DNA of 64,000 bases, taken from assembly GCA_964418585.1 (NCBI GenBank), contig CAYQMG010000006.1:1-64000 (forward strand), written 5' to 3'. This DNA is from JAJRTE01 sp964418585. Lineage in GTDB: Bacteria; Myxococcota_A; UBA796; JAJRTE01. Shown piece after piece: positions 48,917 to 58,895 of the stretch. Both the position numbers and the translations under genes were made by a program. Position 1 is the first letter of the stretch, and every line of letters begins with the position of its first letter. The notes under the pieces are model-generated. The model did not search any database, was not told where the DNA came from, and was given only the letters and a program-made list of their open reading frames with translations.

Positions 48917-51133
48917 ATGCAGACGTTCGTTTTCTACTATCTCCCCATCATCGTGGCCGCGGCAGCGTTGCTGTACGCGTTGATCCGGGCGATGTGGGTG
49001 GCGAAGCAAGACCCTGGGACCGAACGCATGACCATGATAGGCGGCTGGATCGCCCAGGGAGCCATGGCGTTTTTGAGGACAGAGTACAAGGTGCTGTCCA
49101 TTTTCGTGGTGGCGGTGGCGATTCTTCTCGGGGTTTCGAACCAGATGACCGGTGGGCACACCAATGGTCTGGTTGCCTTGTCGTTCGTGGTTGGCGCCAT
49201 TTGTTCGGCGTCGGCGGGCTACTTTGGGATGAAGGTGGCCACGAATGCGAACACGCGGACCGCAGCGGCGGCGCGGCACGGGTTGAACGATGCGTTGCAG
49301 GTGGCGTTTGCCGGCGGGTCGGTGATGGGCCTGTCGGTGGTGGGTTTGGCGTTGGGTGGTTTGTCGATCCTGTTTCTCATCTACACGAAGATGTATGTGG
49401 ACCCGCTGGACACGGGGCTGGATTCGATGCGGTTGGTGTTGAACCTGCTGTCTGGCTTCTCGCTGGGGGCGTCCTCGATCGCCCTGTTTGCCCGTGTGGG
49501 TGGTGGTATTTACACGAAGGCGGCGGACGTGGGAGCGGACCTGGTGGGGAAGGTGGAGGCCGGGATTCCGGAGGATCACCCGTTGAACCCGGCGACCATT
49601 GCGGACAACGTGGGCGACAATGTGGGTGACGTGGCCGGGATGGGTGCGGACCTGTTCGAGTCGTATGTGGGCGCCATTATTTCCTCGATGATTCTGGGCA
49701 CGGCCTGGTTCGAGGGGTTGAAGGCGTTGGACGCGGACGCGGGGATGAACGCGGTGTTCCTGCCCCTGGTGGTGGCCATCGTGGGCATTGTGGCGTCGAT
49801 CATCGGGTTCTTTTTTGTGCGGACCAAGGAGGGGGGGAATCCCCAGACCGGTCTGAACATGGGTACTTTTGGTGCCGGCGCATTGATGATCGTGGGGACG
49901 GTTGCGGCCATCAAGTGGCTGATCCCCCAGGGTGTGATTCAGGTGACGGACATTCTTGATCCCAAGGCCGCCCCGCATTCATATCAATGGTACGGGATCA
50001 TGATCGCAGTCATTGCGGGTTTGCTTGCCGGTATCGCGGTTGGACTCATTACGGAGTACTACACGGCGACGAACAAGCCGCCGGTGGAGACGATCGTGGA
50101 GGCCTCCAAGACCGGGGCGGCCACGACGATCATTCAGGGTATCGCGGTCGGGATGAATTCGACCACCTTCCCGATCCTCGTGATCGGTGCGGCCATTCTC
50201 ACGGCCTACTGGGCTGCCGGGCTCTATGGGATTGCGCTTGCCGCGGTCGGCATGCTGAGCACCACCGGTATCCAGTTGGCTACCGACGCGTACGGTCCCA
50301 TCGCAGACAACGCGGGTGGTGTTGCAGAGATGGCCCGGCTGGGTCGTGACATTCGCGCCCGAACCGACAAGCTCGATGCGGTGGGCAACACCACGGCAGC
50401 CATTGGCAAGGGGTTTGCCATTGGGTCCGCTGCGTTGACCGCACTGGCCTTGACCGCGGCGTTCATCACCAAGATGACCTCCCAGGGCGTCGTGGTGGAC
50501 CTCAACGCGGCCAATCCCTACGTACTGGTTGGACTCCTCCTTGGGTGCATGCTGCCGTTCCGCTTCTCCGCCATGGCCATGGTGGCGGTGGGCAAGGCGG
50601 CTCAGGACATGATTCAGGAGGTTCGACGGCAGTTCCGTGAGATTCCGGAACTGCGTCCCGCCCTGGTGGCGGCCCAGACGGCCGAGCATGAGGAGCGGGA
50701 ACCGACCGCGGAAGAGATGGCCATCATCAAGGCGGCGGACGGCAAGGCCGAGTATACGAAGTGCGTGGACATCTCCACCGCGGCGGCCATCAAGAAGATG
50801 ATCGCGCCGGGCCTCATGGCCGTGATTGTTCCGGTGGTGATCGGGTTCATCAGTGTGAACATGCTGGGCGGTCTGCTGATTGGAGTGACCATTTCCGGTG
50901 TGTGTCTGGCTATCTTCCAGGCCAATGCAGGCGGCGCGTGGGACAACTCGAAGAAGCAGGTCAAGGAAGAGGGTCATGCCAAGTACGGCGACGCGGTGGA
51001 CGAGATGAAGACCGCCACGGTTACCGGTGACACCGTGGGTGACCCGTTCAAGGATACGTCCGGCCCCTCCCTGAACATCCTGATCAAGCTGATCAGCGTG
51101 GTGGCCATGATCATTGCGCCCTTGCTCGTCTGA
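48917..51133 (+). CDS. hppA: K+-dependent membrane-bound ion-pumping pyrophosphatase
   Basis: This 738-aa protein has about 16 transmembrane helices. It couples pyrophosphate hydrolysis to pumping of H+ or Na+ across the membrane. The catalytic signature DVGADLVGKVE is present, as are GDNVGD and a C-terminal DNSKKQVK. The segment GNTTAAIGKG has Ala where K+-independent enzymes have Lys, so this is a K+-dependent type; whether it pumps Na+ or H+ cannot be settled by eye. ATG 48917 follows AAGGAGGGGCAGA. The gene is highly GC-rich and strongly biased in codon use, suggesting high expression. It ends 15 bp from the convergent uvrA. Confidence 0.95.
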   Translation: MQTFVFYYLPIIVAAAALLYALIRAMWVAKQDPGTERMTMIGGWIAQGAMAFLRTEYKVLSIFVVAVAILLGVSNQMTGGHTNGLVALSFVVGAICSASAGYFGMKVATNANTRTAAAARHGLNDALQVAFAGGSVMGLSVVGLALGGLSILFLIYTKMYVDPLDTGLDSMRLVLNLLSGFSLGASSIALFARVGGGIYTKAADVGADLVGKVEAGIPEDHPLNPATIADNVGDNVGDVAGMGADLFESYVGAIISSMILGTAWFEGLKALDADAGMNAVFLPLVVAIVGIVASIIGFFFVRTKEGGNPQTGLNMGTFGAGALMIVGTVAAIKWLIPQGVIQVTDILDPKAAPHSYQWYGIMIAVIAGLLAGIAVGLITEYYTATNKPPVETIVEASKTGAATTIIQGIAVGMNSTTFPILVIGAAILTAYWAAGLYGIALAAVGMLSTTGIQLATDAYGPIADNAGGVAEMARLGRDIRARTDKLDAVGNTTAAIGKGFAIGSAALTALALTAAFITKMTSQGVVVDLNAANPYVLVGLLLGCMLPFRFSAMAMVAVGKAAQDMIQEVRRQFREIPELRPALVAAQTAEHEEREPTAEEMAIIKAADGKAEYTKCVDISTAAAIKKMIAPGLMAVIVPVVIGFISVNMLGGLLIGVTISGVCLAIFQANAGGAWDNSKKQVKEEGHAKYGDAVDEMKTATVTGDTVGDPFKDTSGPSLNILIKLISVVAMIIAPLLV

Positions 51134-51148
51134 GCACGGGGCGCGCGC

Positions 51149-54100
51149 TCACCCTGCTCTCTGTCCTTTCCTGTTCGACGCCTGAGCCTCCAGTCTGTGT
51201 CCAACTTCGGCAAGCAACGGATCCTTCATGCCCAGGATCCATCGGAGTGCCTCACCCGTGTGGCTGCCCGGTGTGGCCGCCACTTCCTCGGGCGTCCCTT
51301 CCGCCACCACCCGACCGCCTCCGGCTCCTCCTTCGGGTCCCAGGTCGAGAATCCGGTCCGCCACCTTCATGACCTCTGGATTGTGCTCGATCACGACCAC
51401 CGTGTTGCCACGGTCCACGAGGCGCTGAAATAGATCCAGAAGGTGCTCCACGTCCTGAAAGTGCAGGCCGGTCGTCGGTTCGTCCAGGATATAGAACCCC
51501 CGCCCCTTGCGCTCCACCAGGGCTGACGCCAGCTTGACCCGTTGCGCCTCGCCCCCGGACAGGGTGTTGGCGGCCTGGCCCACCCGCATGTACCCGAGCC
51601 CGGTCTGCTCGAGTGGTTCCAGGAGTCGACGAATTCGTGGCTGGTTCTGGAAAAATTCGACCGCTTCCGAAACCTCCATGTCCAGCACGTCGGCGATGGA
51701 GCGGCCTTTGAATCGAACTTCCAGGGTGGCGGCGTTGTATCGTCGCCCCTTGCATTCCTCGCACGGTACCCAGACGTCGGAGAGGAAATGCATTTCCACA
51801 CGAACAGCGCCCCTCCCTTCGCACGCCTCGCACCGGCCGCCTGGCAAGTTGAATGAAAATCGGCCCTTGGTGTACCCGCGGACGCGGCTTTCCGGAAGCG
51901 AGGCGAACAGGTCCCGGATCGGGTCCAGTACGCCGGTGTAGGTTGCCGAGTTGGAGCGGGGCGAGCGGCCGAGAGGACTCTGGTCGATGACCGCAACGTG
52001 TTGCACAGACCGTGACACGTGGAGCGCAGTGTGGGCGCCGGGTTCCTCGTGCGCCCGGGCGAGCCGACGTGCGAGTGCCCGTGCGAGCACGTCCATGACC
52101 AGGGTCGATTTGCCGGAACCGGAAACGCCGGTGACGCACATCAGCACCCCGAGTGGGAAGTGGACATCGAACCCTTTCAGGTTGTTGGCGCCGGCCCCCT
52201 GGATGACGACGCCCTTCTCTCCCCTGCGTCGGTGGGTCGGGATCGGTATGCTGCGGCGGCCAGACAAGTAGGCCCCCGTGAGGGACCGCGGGTTCCGGGC
52301 GATCTGGCGCGGCGTGCCTCGAGCCACCACCTGACCGCCTCGTTCCCCGGCGCCTGGGCCGAGATCGATGACGTGGTCGGAAGCGTGGATGGTCCGGGCG
52401 TCGTGCTCGACCACCACCACGGTATTGCCGCGATCCCGGAGACCTTTCAACGTGGCCAGGAGGCGGTTGGTGTCTCGAGGGTGCAGGCCGATCGTGGGTT
52501 CGTCCAGCACGTAGAGCACGCCTGCCAGGTGGGAGCCCAGTTGGCTGGCGAGCCGGATCCGTTGCGCTTCTCCCCCGGACAGGGTGCTGGACGCCCGGTC
52601 CAGCGTGAGGTAGCCGACGCCGACCTCTTGGAGGAATAGCAAGCGGCTGATGATTTCGGCCAGCACCTGTTTCGCAATTCGTGCTTCCCGTGGAGGCAGC
52701 TCCATGGACCGGAAAAAGGTGAGTGCGCCATCGACCGTTTGGCGCGTCACCTCGGCGATGTTGCGTCCGGCCACCCGCACCGCCAGCGGGACCGGTTTGA
52801 GGCGTGCCCCGCCGCACTCGGGACAAGGAGCCGGCTGGATGATGGATCGAAGGACTTCCTGATGCTTGACCGGCAGGGAATGGCGATTGCGGTGGAGGGC
52901 CTCGAGCAGCGGCACGAGCCCGGGCCAATCTGCCCGGCGCGCCCTTGCGGACCGGGGATTGCGAAGCAGGACCGTCAGGTCCCGGGGGGTGGGGGCGCCG
53001 TGGAGCACCAGGGTTCGGGCCTGCTCGTTCAAGGCGTTCCATGTGGTTCCCACACCGGTCTCGAGGTCGCGGAGTCGCCGCTCCAGGTCCAGGCGCGTGG
53101 CTTGCAAATAGGGGCGCAACAGGGCCACCACCTCCGGATGAAGCGCCCCCTCCAGCAACGGCCTGTCCGGATGAACCATCAGCCGATCCTGCGAAACCCG
53201 GTCGGCCACGCCAAGGCCGTCACACCGTTGGCACGCACCCACGTGCGAGTTGAAAGAGAACGATTGTGGTGAGAGTTCCCGGCGCAGCACGAATCCGCAG
53301 CGCACGCACGCTGGAAGGGTGGACAACCCACGACGCACCCCACCGGCGGATTCGAACCAGGCCGCTCCGTTCCCGTGGGCATATGCAGCCTCGACCGCCT
53401 CCACCAGACGGGACCGACTCGACTTCCGGACCATGACCCGGTCCACCACCAACTCGACCCGTTCCGCCGCCACTGTCTCCGGAACTGCACCGTCTTCGAG
53501 CCGGACAGGTCGCCCGTCCAGCCGGATGCGCACGAATCCCTGCTGGAGGAGATCGACCTTGCGCACGATCCGGCCCTGGCTACCGGCTCCGGTTCGACGG
53601 CCTTCACCGGGATGGTGGTGCTGTCCTCCCAGGGAGGCAAGCACCTCTCCCCGCTCGCCCGGAAACTCCGCCAGAAGCGTCGCCGCCGCCTCCCCGGGCG
53701 TGAGCGCTTCGAGCCGGACGCCGCACGAGGGGCAGTGGGGCGTGCCGACTCGAGCAAAGAGCAGACGAAGATAGTCGTGAATCTCGGTGCTCGTCGCCAC
53801 GGTGGACCTGGGGTTGCGGGATGCTGCTTTCTGGTCCACCGAAATCGCCGGAGAAATACCGGAAATGCTGTCCACCGACGGACTCTCCATCCGCCCCAGA
53901 AACCGCCGTGCATAGGTGGAAAGCGATTCCACGTACCGTCTCTGGCCCTCCACGAACAGGGTGTCGAACGCCAGGGAGGTCTTGCCAGATCCGGACACGC
54001 CGGTGATGACCGTGATCTTGTTGCGAGGAATTCGCACATCGATGTGCTTGAGATTGTGTTTGCTTGCCCCTGCCACGAACAGGTCGCGGCGTCCTCGAGA

Positions 54101-57079
54101 CGTTCGCACCGGTGGACGCGCAATCGGCCTGGAACCACGGGAGTCAGGAAGCGGTTCCCGCACAGGCGCCGGGTTCGACACGGTGCTCGATACGCTCGAG
54201 CCCGGGGAATGGGTGGCGAGCAGGTCGCGGAGGAAGCGGCCTGTGTGGCTCTGGTCGCATGCAGCCACCTGTTCCGGGGTACCGGCGGCGACGAGGTTTC
54301 CCCCGGCGTCTCCGCCTTCCGGCCCCAGGTCGATGATGTGGTCTGCGACCTTGATCACATCCAGGTTGTGTTCGATCACGACGACGGTGTTCCCCGCATC
54401 GACGAGGCGTTGGAGGGCGCCGAGAAGTTCCCGGATGTCCAGAGCGTGCAAGCCGGTGGTGGGCTCGTCGAGGATGTAGAGGGTGCGCCCGGTGGGGGGA
54501 CGGCGGAGTTCGGCGGCCAGTTTGATCCGTTGGGCCTCGCCGCCTGAGAGGGTCGTGGAAGGTTGGCCCAGGGGCACGTAGCCGAGTCCCACGGTTTCCA
54601 TGACCTGGAGAGTTCTGCGGATTCGGGGCTGGTTGGCGAAGAACCGGGCCGCCTCCGTGACGGTCATGGAAAGCACATGGTGAATGTTCCGGCCTTTGTA
54701 GGTTACTGCCAGGGTCTCCAGGTTGAAGCGCTTGCCTCCACATACTTCGCACGGGACCTCGACATCAGCCAGGAATTGCATTTCGATCGTCTTGACGCCC
54801 GCGCCTTGACAGGCCTCGCACCGGCCGCCGGGCACATTGAACGAGAACCGACCGGGCGCATACCCCCGCAGCCGGGCCTCGGGCAGTTGCGCATACAGCC
54901 GGCGGATTTCGTCGAATACCTTGGTGTAGGTGGCCGGATTGGATCGAGGGGTACGGCCAATGGGGGACTGGTCTATCTCGATCACCTTGTCCAGGTGCTC
55001 GATCCCCACGATCTCCCGGTGGGCACCGGGTCGTGTCTTCGCCTGGTGCAGGCGTCGCGCCAGGGTGCGGTAGAGAATGTCCCGTACCAGCGTGGACTTG
55101 CCCGAACCGGACACGCCGGTGACTGCAATGAAGGTGCCGAGGGGAAACGAGACATCGATTCCCTTGAGGTTGTGGTGGGAAGCGCCGCGAACCAGGAGTC
55201 GTGCCCCGGTTCCGGTGCGCCTCGTTCGGGGGACCGGGGTGACCTCCTCCCCGCGCAGATATCGCCCCGTCAAGGAACGGCCTCGAGCCACCCTGGACGG
55301 GGTGCCGCGGTCGGTGATGCGTCCGCCCAGGGAACCAGCTCCTGGACCGATGTCCACCAGGTAGTCAGCGCGTTCCATGGTCTCCCGGTCGTGCTCGACC
55401 ACCAGCACGGTGTTTCCTCCGTCTCGTAGTCGGCACAGGAGGTCCAGGAGACGGGTGTTGTCTCGAGGGTGCAGGCCGATGGATGGTTCATCCAGCACGT
55501 AGAGGACGCCCTGGAGTCCGGACCCCACCTGGCGGGCCAGACGGATTCGTTGAGCCTCGCCCCCAGCCAAGGTGGCGGCGGACCGATCCAGGGTCAGGTA
55601 GCCCAGTCCCACTTCGACCAGGAACCTCAACCGCGCGCGCAACTCCCGCACGATCTCGCGGCCCACTGCGAGTTCGGTCGGAGAAAGCTCCAGGTGCTCG
55701 AACCATGCCAGGGCCCGATCGACCGGGCGGGACACCACGTCCCAGATGTTCTCGCCGCGGAAAGTCACCGCCAGGGCGATGGGGTTGAGGCGCCGTCCTC
55801 CGCAAGCAGGGCAACGGGCATGGGTGCGGTACGCCTCGAGAAATGTTGCGTGTGTGTAATGGTAGCCCAGTTCCAACGCAGGCAGGATTCCCGGGAACCC
55901 TTGCAGCAGTGTCGAATCGGAAAAACGGGAGACTCCCACGGGGGGGGCTTGCCCACGCTCGAGCACGGTGGCGCCGTGGAGCAACACCTGCCGCGTAAGC
56001 AGCTCGAGATCGCGCCACGGAGCCTCCGCCCGATCTCCAAGAGCGCGCACGATCCGGACCAGGTCGCCCAGGTCGAATCGGGAAAACGGAATCCGGCCTT
56101 CCCGGGTGAGACAGCGAACCGCTCCCTCGAGGATGGAAAGGCGATCGTCAGGCACGATCCGTTCAGGGGCAAACCCCACCCGCTCACCCAGTCCGTCACA
56201 TTCGGGACACGCCCCGTGTGGACTGTTGAAGCTGAACAGACGCGGCTCCATTTCCGGGATCGATACCCCACAGGTAGGACACGCTCTCGAGGTCCCGAAG
56301 GTCAGGTGCCGGTCTCCCACCAGGGCCGACACCACGCCCTCGGCCATCTCGATCGCCTTTTCCACCGCCTCTGTGATTCGTCCTCGAGAGGCTTGATCGA
56401 ACACGACGCGATCCACGACCACTTCGATGGTGTGCCGCACATATCGATCCAGCACGATCGGCGCGTCCAGACGGCGGACTTCACCGTCGATGCGGGCACG
56501 CAGGTAGCCGTTTTCCAGCAACTCGGCCAGTTCTTTTCGATATTCCCCTTTCCGGTCCTGGACGACCGGAGCCAGAATCATCCCTCGTACCGGTTTTCTC
56601 CGGGAAGTGCCAGAGTCGTGGAGGGTCGTCTCCGCCTCCACGTAGAGGGCGCGCGCAATCTGTTCTGCGGTCTGACTGGCCACTTCCCGGCCGCACTGGG
56701 GGCAATGCGGCGTGCCGAGTCGGGCGAAGAACAGGCGGAGGTGGTCATAGATTTCGGTGATCGTGCCCACGGTAGACCGTGGATTGCGGTTTGTCGTCTT
56801 CTGGTCGATGGAGATGGCCGGGGAGAGGCCCTCGATGTGGTCCACGTCGGGCTTGTCCATCTGGCCGAGGAACTGGCGGGCGTATGCGGAGAGGGATTCC
56901 ATGAAGCGGCGTTGGCCCTCCTGGTAGATCGTGTCGAAGGCCAGAGAAGTTTTCCCGGACCCGGACAGTCCGGAAAACACGATCAGGGACTCGCGCGGAA
57001 GGGCAAGGTTGATGTTCTTGAGGTTGTGTTGTCGTGCGCCGCGAACGACGATACGTGACTTGCTGCTCATGAAATGCAT
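51149..57079 (-). CDS. uvrA: Double-length UvrA (two complete UvrA proteins fused in tandem)
   Basis: UvrA is the damage-recognition ATPase of nucleotide excision repair, normally about 950 aa and dimeric. This 1,976-aa protein contains two full copies. Copy 1 (about residues 4-955) has GLSGSGKTS, zinc CPQCG/CPTCG...CPECDG, signature LAGGEAQR, second Walker GVSGSGKST, CEACQG...CEVCGG and LSGGEAQR. After a Pro/Arg/Ser-rich linker (about 40 residues, near 54,080-54,210), copy 2 repeats the whole order with GVSGSGKTS, CPSCG/CVRCG, LSGGEAQR, GVSGSGKST and CEACEG...CEECKG. Both look intact. Such tandem UvrA is known in Chlamydiae. Start ATG 57079 or 57070. It is divergent from the kinase gene. Confidence 0.95.
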   Translation of the reverse strand: MHFMSSKSRIVVRGARQHNLKNINLALPRESLIVFSGLSGSGKTSLAFDTIYQEGQRRFMESLSAYARQFLGQMDKPDVDHIEGLSPAISIDQKTTNRNPRSTVGTITEIYDHLRLFFARLGTPHCPQCGREVASQTAEQIARALYVEAETTLHDSGTSRRKPVRGMILAPVVQDRKGEYRKELAELLENGYLRARIDGEVRRLDAPIVLDRYVRHTIEVVVDRVVFDQASRGRITEAVEKAIEMAEGVVSALVGDRHLTFGTSRACPTCGVSIPEMEPRLFSFNSPHGACPECDGLGERVGFAPERIVPDDRLSILEGAVRCLTREGRIPFSRFDLGDLVRIVRALGDRAEAPWRDLELLTRQVLLHGATVLERGQAPPVGVSRFSDSTLLQGFPGILPALELGYHYTHATFLEAYRTHARCPACGGRRLNPIALAVTFRGENIWDVVSRPVDRALAWFEHLELSPTELAVGREIVRELRARLRFLVEVGLGYLTLDRSAATLAGGEAQRIRLARQVGSGLQGVLYVLDEPSIGLHPRDNTRLLDLLCRLRDGGNTVLVVEHDRETMERADYLVDIGPGAGSLGGRITDRGTPSRVARGRSLTGRYLRGEEVTPVPRTRRTGTGARLLVRGASHHNLKGIDVSFPLGTFIAVTGVSGSGKSTLVRDILYRTLARRLHQAKTRPGAHREIVGIEHLDKVIEIDQSPIGRTPRSNPATYTKVFDEIRRLYAQLPEARLRGYAPGRFSFNVPGGRCEACQGAGVKTIEMQFLADVEVPCEVCGGKRFNLETLAVTYKGRNIHHVLSMTVTEAARFFANQPRIRRTLQVMETVGLGYVPLGQPSTTLSGGEAQRIKLAAELRRPPTGRTLYILDEPTTGLHALDIRELLGALQRLVDAGNTVVVIEHNLDVIKVADHIIDLGPEGGDAGGNLVAAGTPEQVAACDQSHTGRFLRDLLATHSPGSSVSSTVSNPAPVREPLPDSRGSRPIARPPVRTSRGRRDLFVAGASKHNLKHIDVRIPRNKITVITGVSGSGKTSLAFDTLFVEGQRRYVESLSTYARRFLGRMESPSVDSISGISPAISVDQKAASRNPRSTVATSTEIHDYLRLLFARVGTPHCPSCGVRLEALTPGEAAATLLAEFPGERGEVLASLGGQHHHPGEGRRTGAGSQGRIVRKVDLLQQGFVRIRLDGRPVRLEDGAVPETVAAERVELVVDRVMVRKSSRSRLVEAVEAAYAHGNGAAWFESAGGVRRGLSTLPACVRCGFVLRRELSPQSFSFNSHVGACQRCDGLGVADRVSQDRLMVHPDRPLLEGALHPEVVALLRPYLQATRLDLERRLRDLETGVGTTWNALNEQARTLVLHGAPTPRDLTVLLRNPRSARARRADWPGLVPLLEALHRNRHSLPVKHQEVLRSIIQPAPCPECGGARLKPVPLAVRVAGRNIAEVTRQTVDGALTFFRSMELPPREARIAKQVLAEIISRLLFLQEVGVGYLTLDRASSTLSGGEAQRIRLASQLGSHLAGVLYVLDEPTIGLHPRDTNRLLATLKGLRDRGNTVVVVEHDARTIHASDHVIDLGPGAGERGGQVVARGTPRQIARNPRSLTGAYLSGRRSIPIPTHRRRGEKGVVIQGAGANNLKGFDVHFPLGVLMCVTGVSGSGKSTLVMDVLARALARRLARAHEEPGAHTALHVSRSVQHVAVIDQSPLGRSPRSNSATYTGVLDPIRDLFASLPESRVRGYTKGRFSFNLPGGRCEACEGRGAVRVEMHFLSDVWVPCEECKGRRYNAATLEVRFKGRSIADVLDMEVSEAVEFFQNQPRIRRLLEPLEQTGLGYMRVGQAANTLSGGEAQRVKLASALVERKGRGFYILDEPTTGLHFQDVEHLLDLFQRLVDRGNTVVVIEHNPEVMKVADRILDLGPEGGAGGGRVVAEGTPEEVAATPGSHTGEALRWILGMKDPLLAEVGHRLEAQASNRKGQRAG

Positions 57080-57196
57080 CCCAGATATTCCTGCACCGTG
57101 CTGAGACCCGGTCGACCTGTATCCTCTGCAGGGAGAGGGGGCCCGGGAAGGCTCCTGCGGTGCCCGGTTCGTCTTGACAGATATAGCGTGTCCTGC

Positions 57197-57225
57197 TTGA
57201 AGGGGCAGCGAATATTTGGTAGGAT
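57197..57225 (+). promoter_or_regulatory. Promoter of the third kinase gene
   Basis: TTGAAG (57197-57202) and TAGGAT (57220-57225) have a 17-bp spacer. The -10 element overlaps an in-frame ATG at 57224, so that ATG cannot be the start on this transcript. ATG 57275 is favoured. Confidence 0.55.
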
Positions 57226-57274
57226 GAAAGCGGCGGTAGTGCACGATGCATCTTTTTCACGAGCGGAACGGGAC

Positions 57275-58564
57275 ATGGTGAGCGACACACTGAAGAGGCT
57301 GGGACCCTACGAGTTGATCCGGAGACTACCGCGACCGGGGCGGGCCGAGGTCTATGTGGGAAGCAGGGTCGTTCACGTGGACCCCGGGTCGGTGACTGCG
57401 GAGTGGCCGGACCTTGCGCTGGTCAAGGTGTTGCGTCCCCCCGAAGACCCAGCGGAAGCAAACGAACCCCGAGTGAAGGAAGCACTTGCCCGGTTCATCG
57501 AAGAGGGTCGCCTGGGGATGCGATTGCGTCATCCTGCCATTACGAGAACGTATGGACTGGGCCTGGACCGCGACCTGAATCTTCACTTCATCGTGCAGGA
57601 GTATCTGGAAGGGGCGAGCCTGGCGCAGGTACTGGCGCACCAGGCCACCCTCGAGGAACCCCTTCCGTATCGGGTGGTGTTGCAATTGGTGATACCCCTG
57701 CTCAAGGCCTTGCACCATGCGCACCACGACGCCTTGCGTGAAGACGGGCGGCCGCTGCGGGTGGTCCACCGGGACATCAAGCCGGCAAACGCCATGCTCA
57801 CCTGGGACGGCCGTGTGCTCTTGCTCGACTTCGCCGCCGCTCGTTCCACCTCGTTCACGCGCCAGGAGACCGTCCAGGACGTGCTGGTTGGTACGGCACA
57901 CTACCTGGCTCCGGAGCAGGTGTTCGACCCCTCGTCCGTGAGTCATGCCACCGATATTTTCGCCACCTCGGTGATCTTGTACGAACTGTGCACCCTGTCG
58001 CCGCTCCTGCCGAGGACGCGTCGATATTCCGAGGTGGCGGAGGCCCTGGCAAAGTTCAACCTGGCAGATTGCATGGCTCGCGTGGACAGTGATCGGTATC
58101 CGGGCCTGGCCGAGGTGCTCGCACAGGGATTGTCCCCGGATCCCAGGACCCGTTTCCTCACCGCCGGTGAAATGGCCCGGGAACTGGAAGGGCTGCTGCT
58201 CGCCGCCGACACCGGGCCGAGCCTCCAGGGGTTCGCACAGCGCCTCCGAAGCCAGTTGGCCGGAGACGATGAACCCCGACCTCGAGAATCGGGCCCCGCT
58301 GCAACAGCCTCGAGCCTGGTCACTGGGGAACGGATGCGCGCGGGCATCCGGACCACCGGCACCGGGGGCGCAACTTCAAGTCGATCGTCCGGCCCGGGCC
58401 CACGACGACCCGGTGGGACCATGGGGCCCGCCGGGGGACACGACCGTGGTGCACCGCCGGAGGAGACCGGTCACGGGGCACGGCCGTCCCTCGTGGAACT
58501 GCTCCTCGCCGCACTGATCGGATTCGTGGCCGCGGTGGTGGGACTTTACGTGGTGCTCACCTGA
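57275..58564 (+). CDS. Atypical Ser/Thr protein kinase with C-terminal membrane anchor
   Basis: This 429-aa protein has a kinase domain at about 10-290. It keeps the ATP-binding Lys (LALVKVL), the helix-C Glu, the catalytic loop HRDIKPAN and the APE-like LAPEQ. The glycine loop is degenerate (RLPRPGRAEVYVG) and the metal-binding DFG is DFA (LLLDFAAARS). It may be active with altered nucleotide handling or be a pseudokinase. A Gly/Arg/Pro-rich linker ends in one membrane helix (about 405-428), an inverted topology with little outside the membrane. The gene is divergent from uvrA. Confidence 0.82.
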   Translation: MVSDTLKRLGPYELIRRLPRPGRAEVYVGSRVVHVDPGSVTAEWPDLALVKVLRPPEDPAEANEPRVKEALARFIEEGRLGMRLRHPAITRTYGLGLDRDLNLHFIVQEYLEGASLAQVLAHQATLEEPLPYRVVLQLVIPLLKALHHAHHDALREDGRPLRVVHRDIKPANAMLTWDGRVLLLDFAAARSTSFTRQETVQDVLVGTAHYLAPEQVFDPSSVSHATDIFATSVILYELCTLSPLLPRTRRYSEVAEALAKFNLADCMARVDSDRYPGLAEVLAQGLSPDPRTRFLTAGEMARELEGLLLAADTGPSLQGFAQRLRSQLAGDDEPRPRESGPAATASSLVTGERMRAGIRTTGTGGATSSRSSGPGPRRPGGTMGPAGGHDRGAPPEETGHGARPSLVELLLAALIGFVAAVVGLYVVLT

Positions 58565-58673
58565 ACCCTTCGGTCCGGATTCATCTCCTTGCCAACGGGC
58601 GCGCAGGCGCGCAAGGCGCGCGCTGCAACGGGTATTCCAGGGACTGAACCAGCCCCTGCAACTGCTGGAGTTT

Positions 58674-58719
58674 CGCGCTTCGCGCAAACACCGCCTCCCG
58701 GCGGTGGGCCTTCGGCGGG
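58674..58719. repeat. REP-like intergenic repeat, copy 2
   Basis: CGCGCTTCGCGCAAAC then CCGCCTCCCGGCGG matches the repeat at 95-140 with two substitutions over about 31 bp. Small palindromes follow in both copies. It lies in the 331-bp gap between the kinase and lipoprotein genes; apart from this repeat and the promoter at 58,779 I see nothing else in the gap. Confidence 0.5.
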
Positions 58720-58778
58720 TCGGCCATCCGCCTGCGCCGCCGACCACGAACCGGACCGGGGATCGGCCAGGTCACCGC

Positions 58779-58807
58779 TTCAGGTCGTGTTCGGGCTGTG
58801 TTATGAT
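58779..58807 (+). promoter_or_regulatory. Promoter of the lipoprotein gene at 58896
   Basis: TTCAGG (58779-58784) and TATGAT (58802-58807) have a 17-bp spacer. The leader is about 80 nt. Confidence 0.5.
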
Positions 58808-58895
58808 AACGCCTCAGCATGGCCCGCGCGACGAGAGGGCGAATCCCGGCAGGCGGACCAGGTTCAGGTCGTGGGCGCAGCGCGAGGAGGAGACC

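Noticed and set aside
48902..50977. Long antisense open frames opposite the membrane pyrophosphatase
   Set aside because: They mirror the codon bias of a highly biased gene and contain no domain or start signal.
57224..57274. Longer start for the third kinase
   Set aside because: That ATG lies inside the predicted -10 element, so it would not be on the mRNA.
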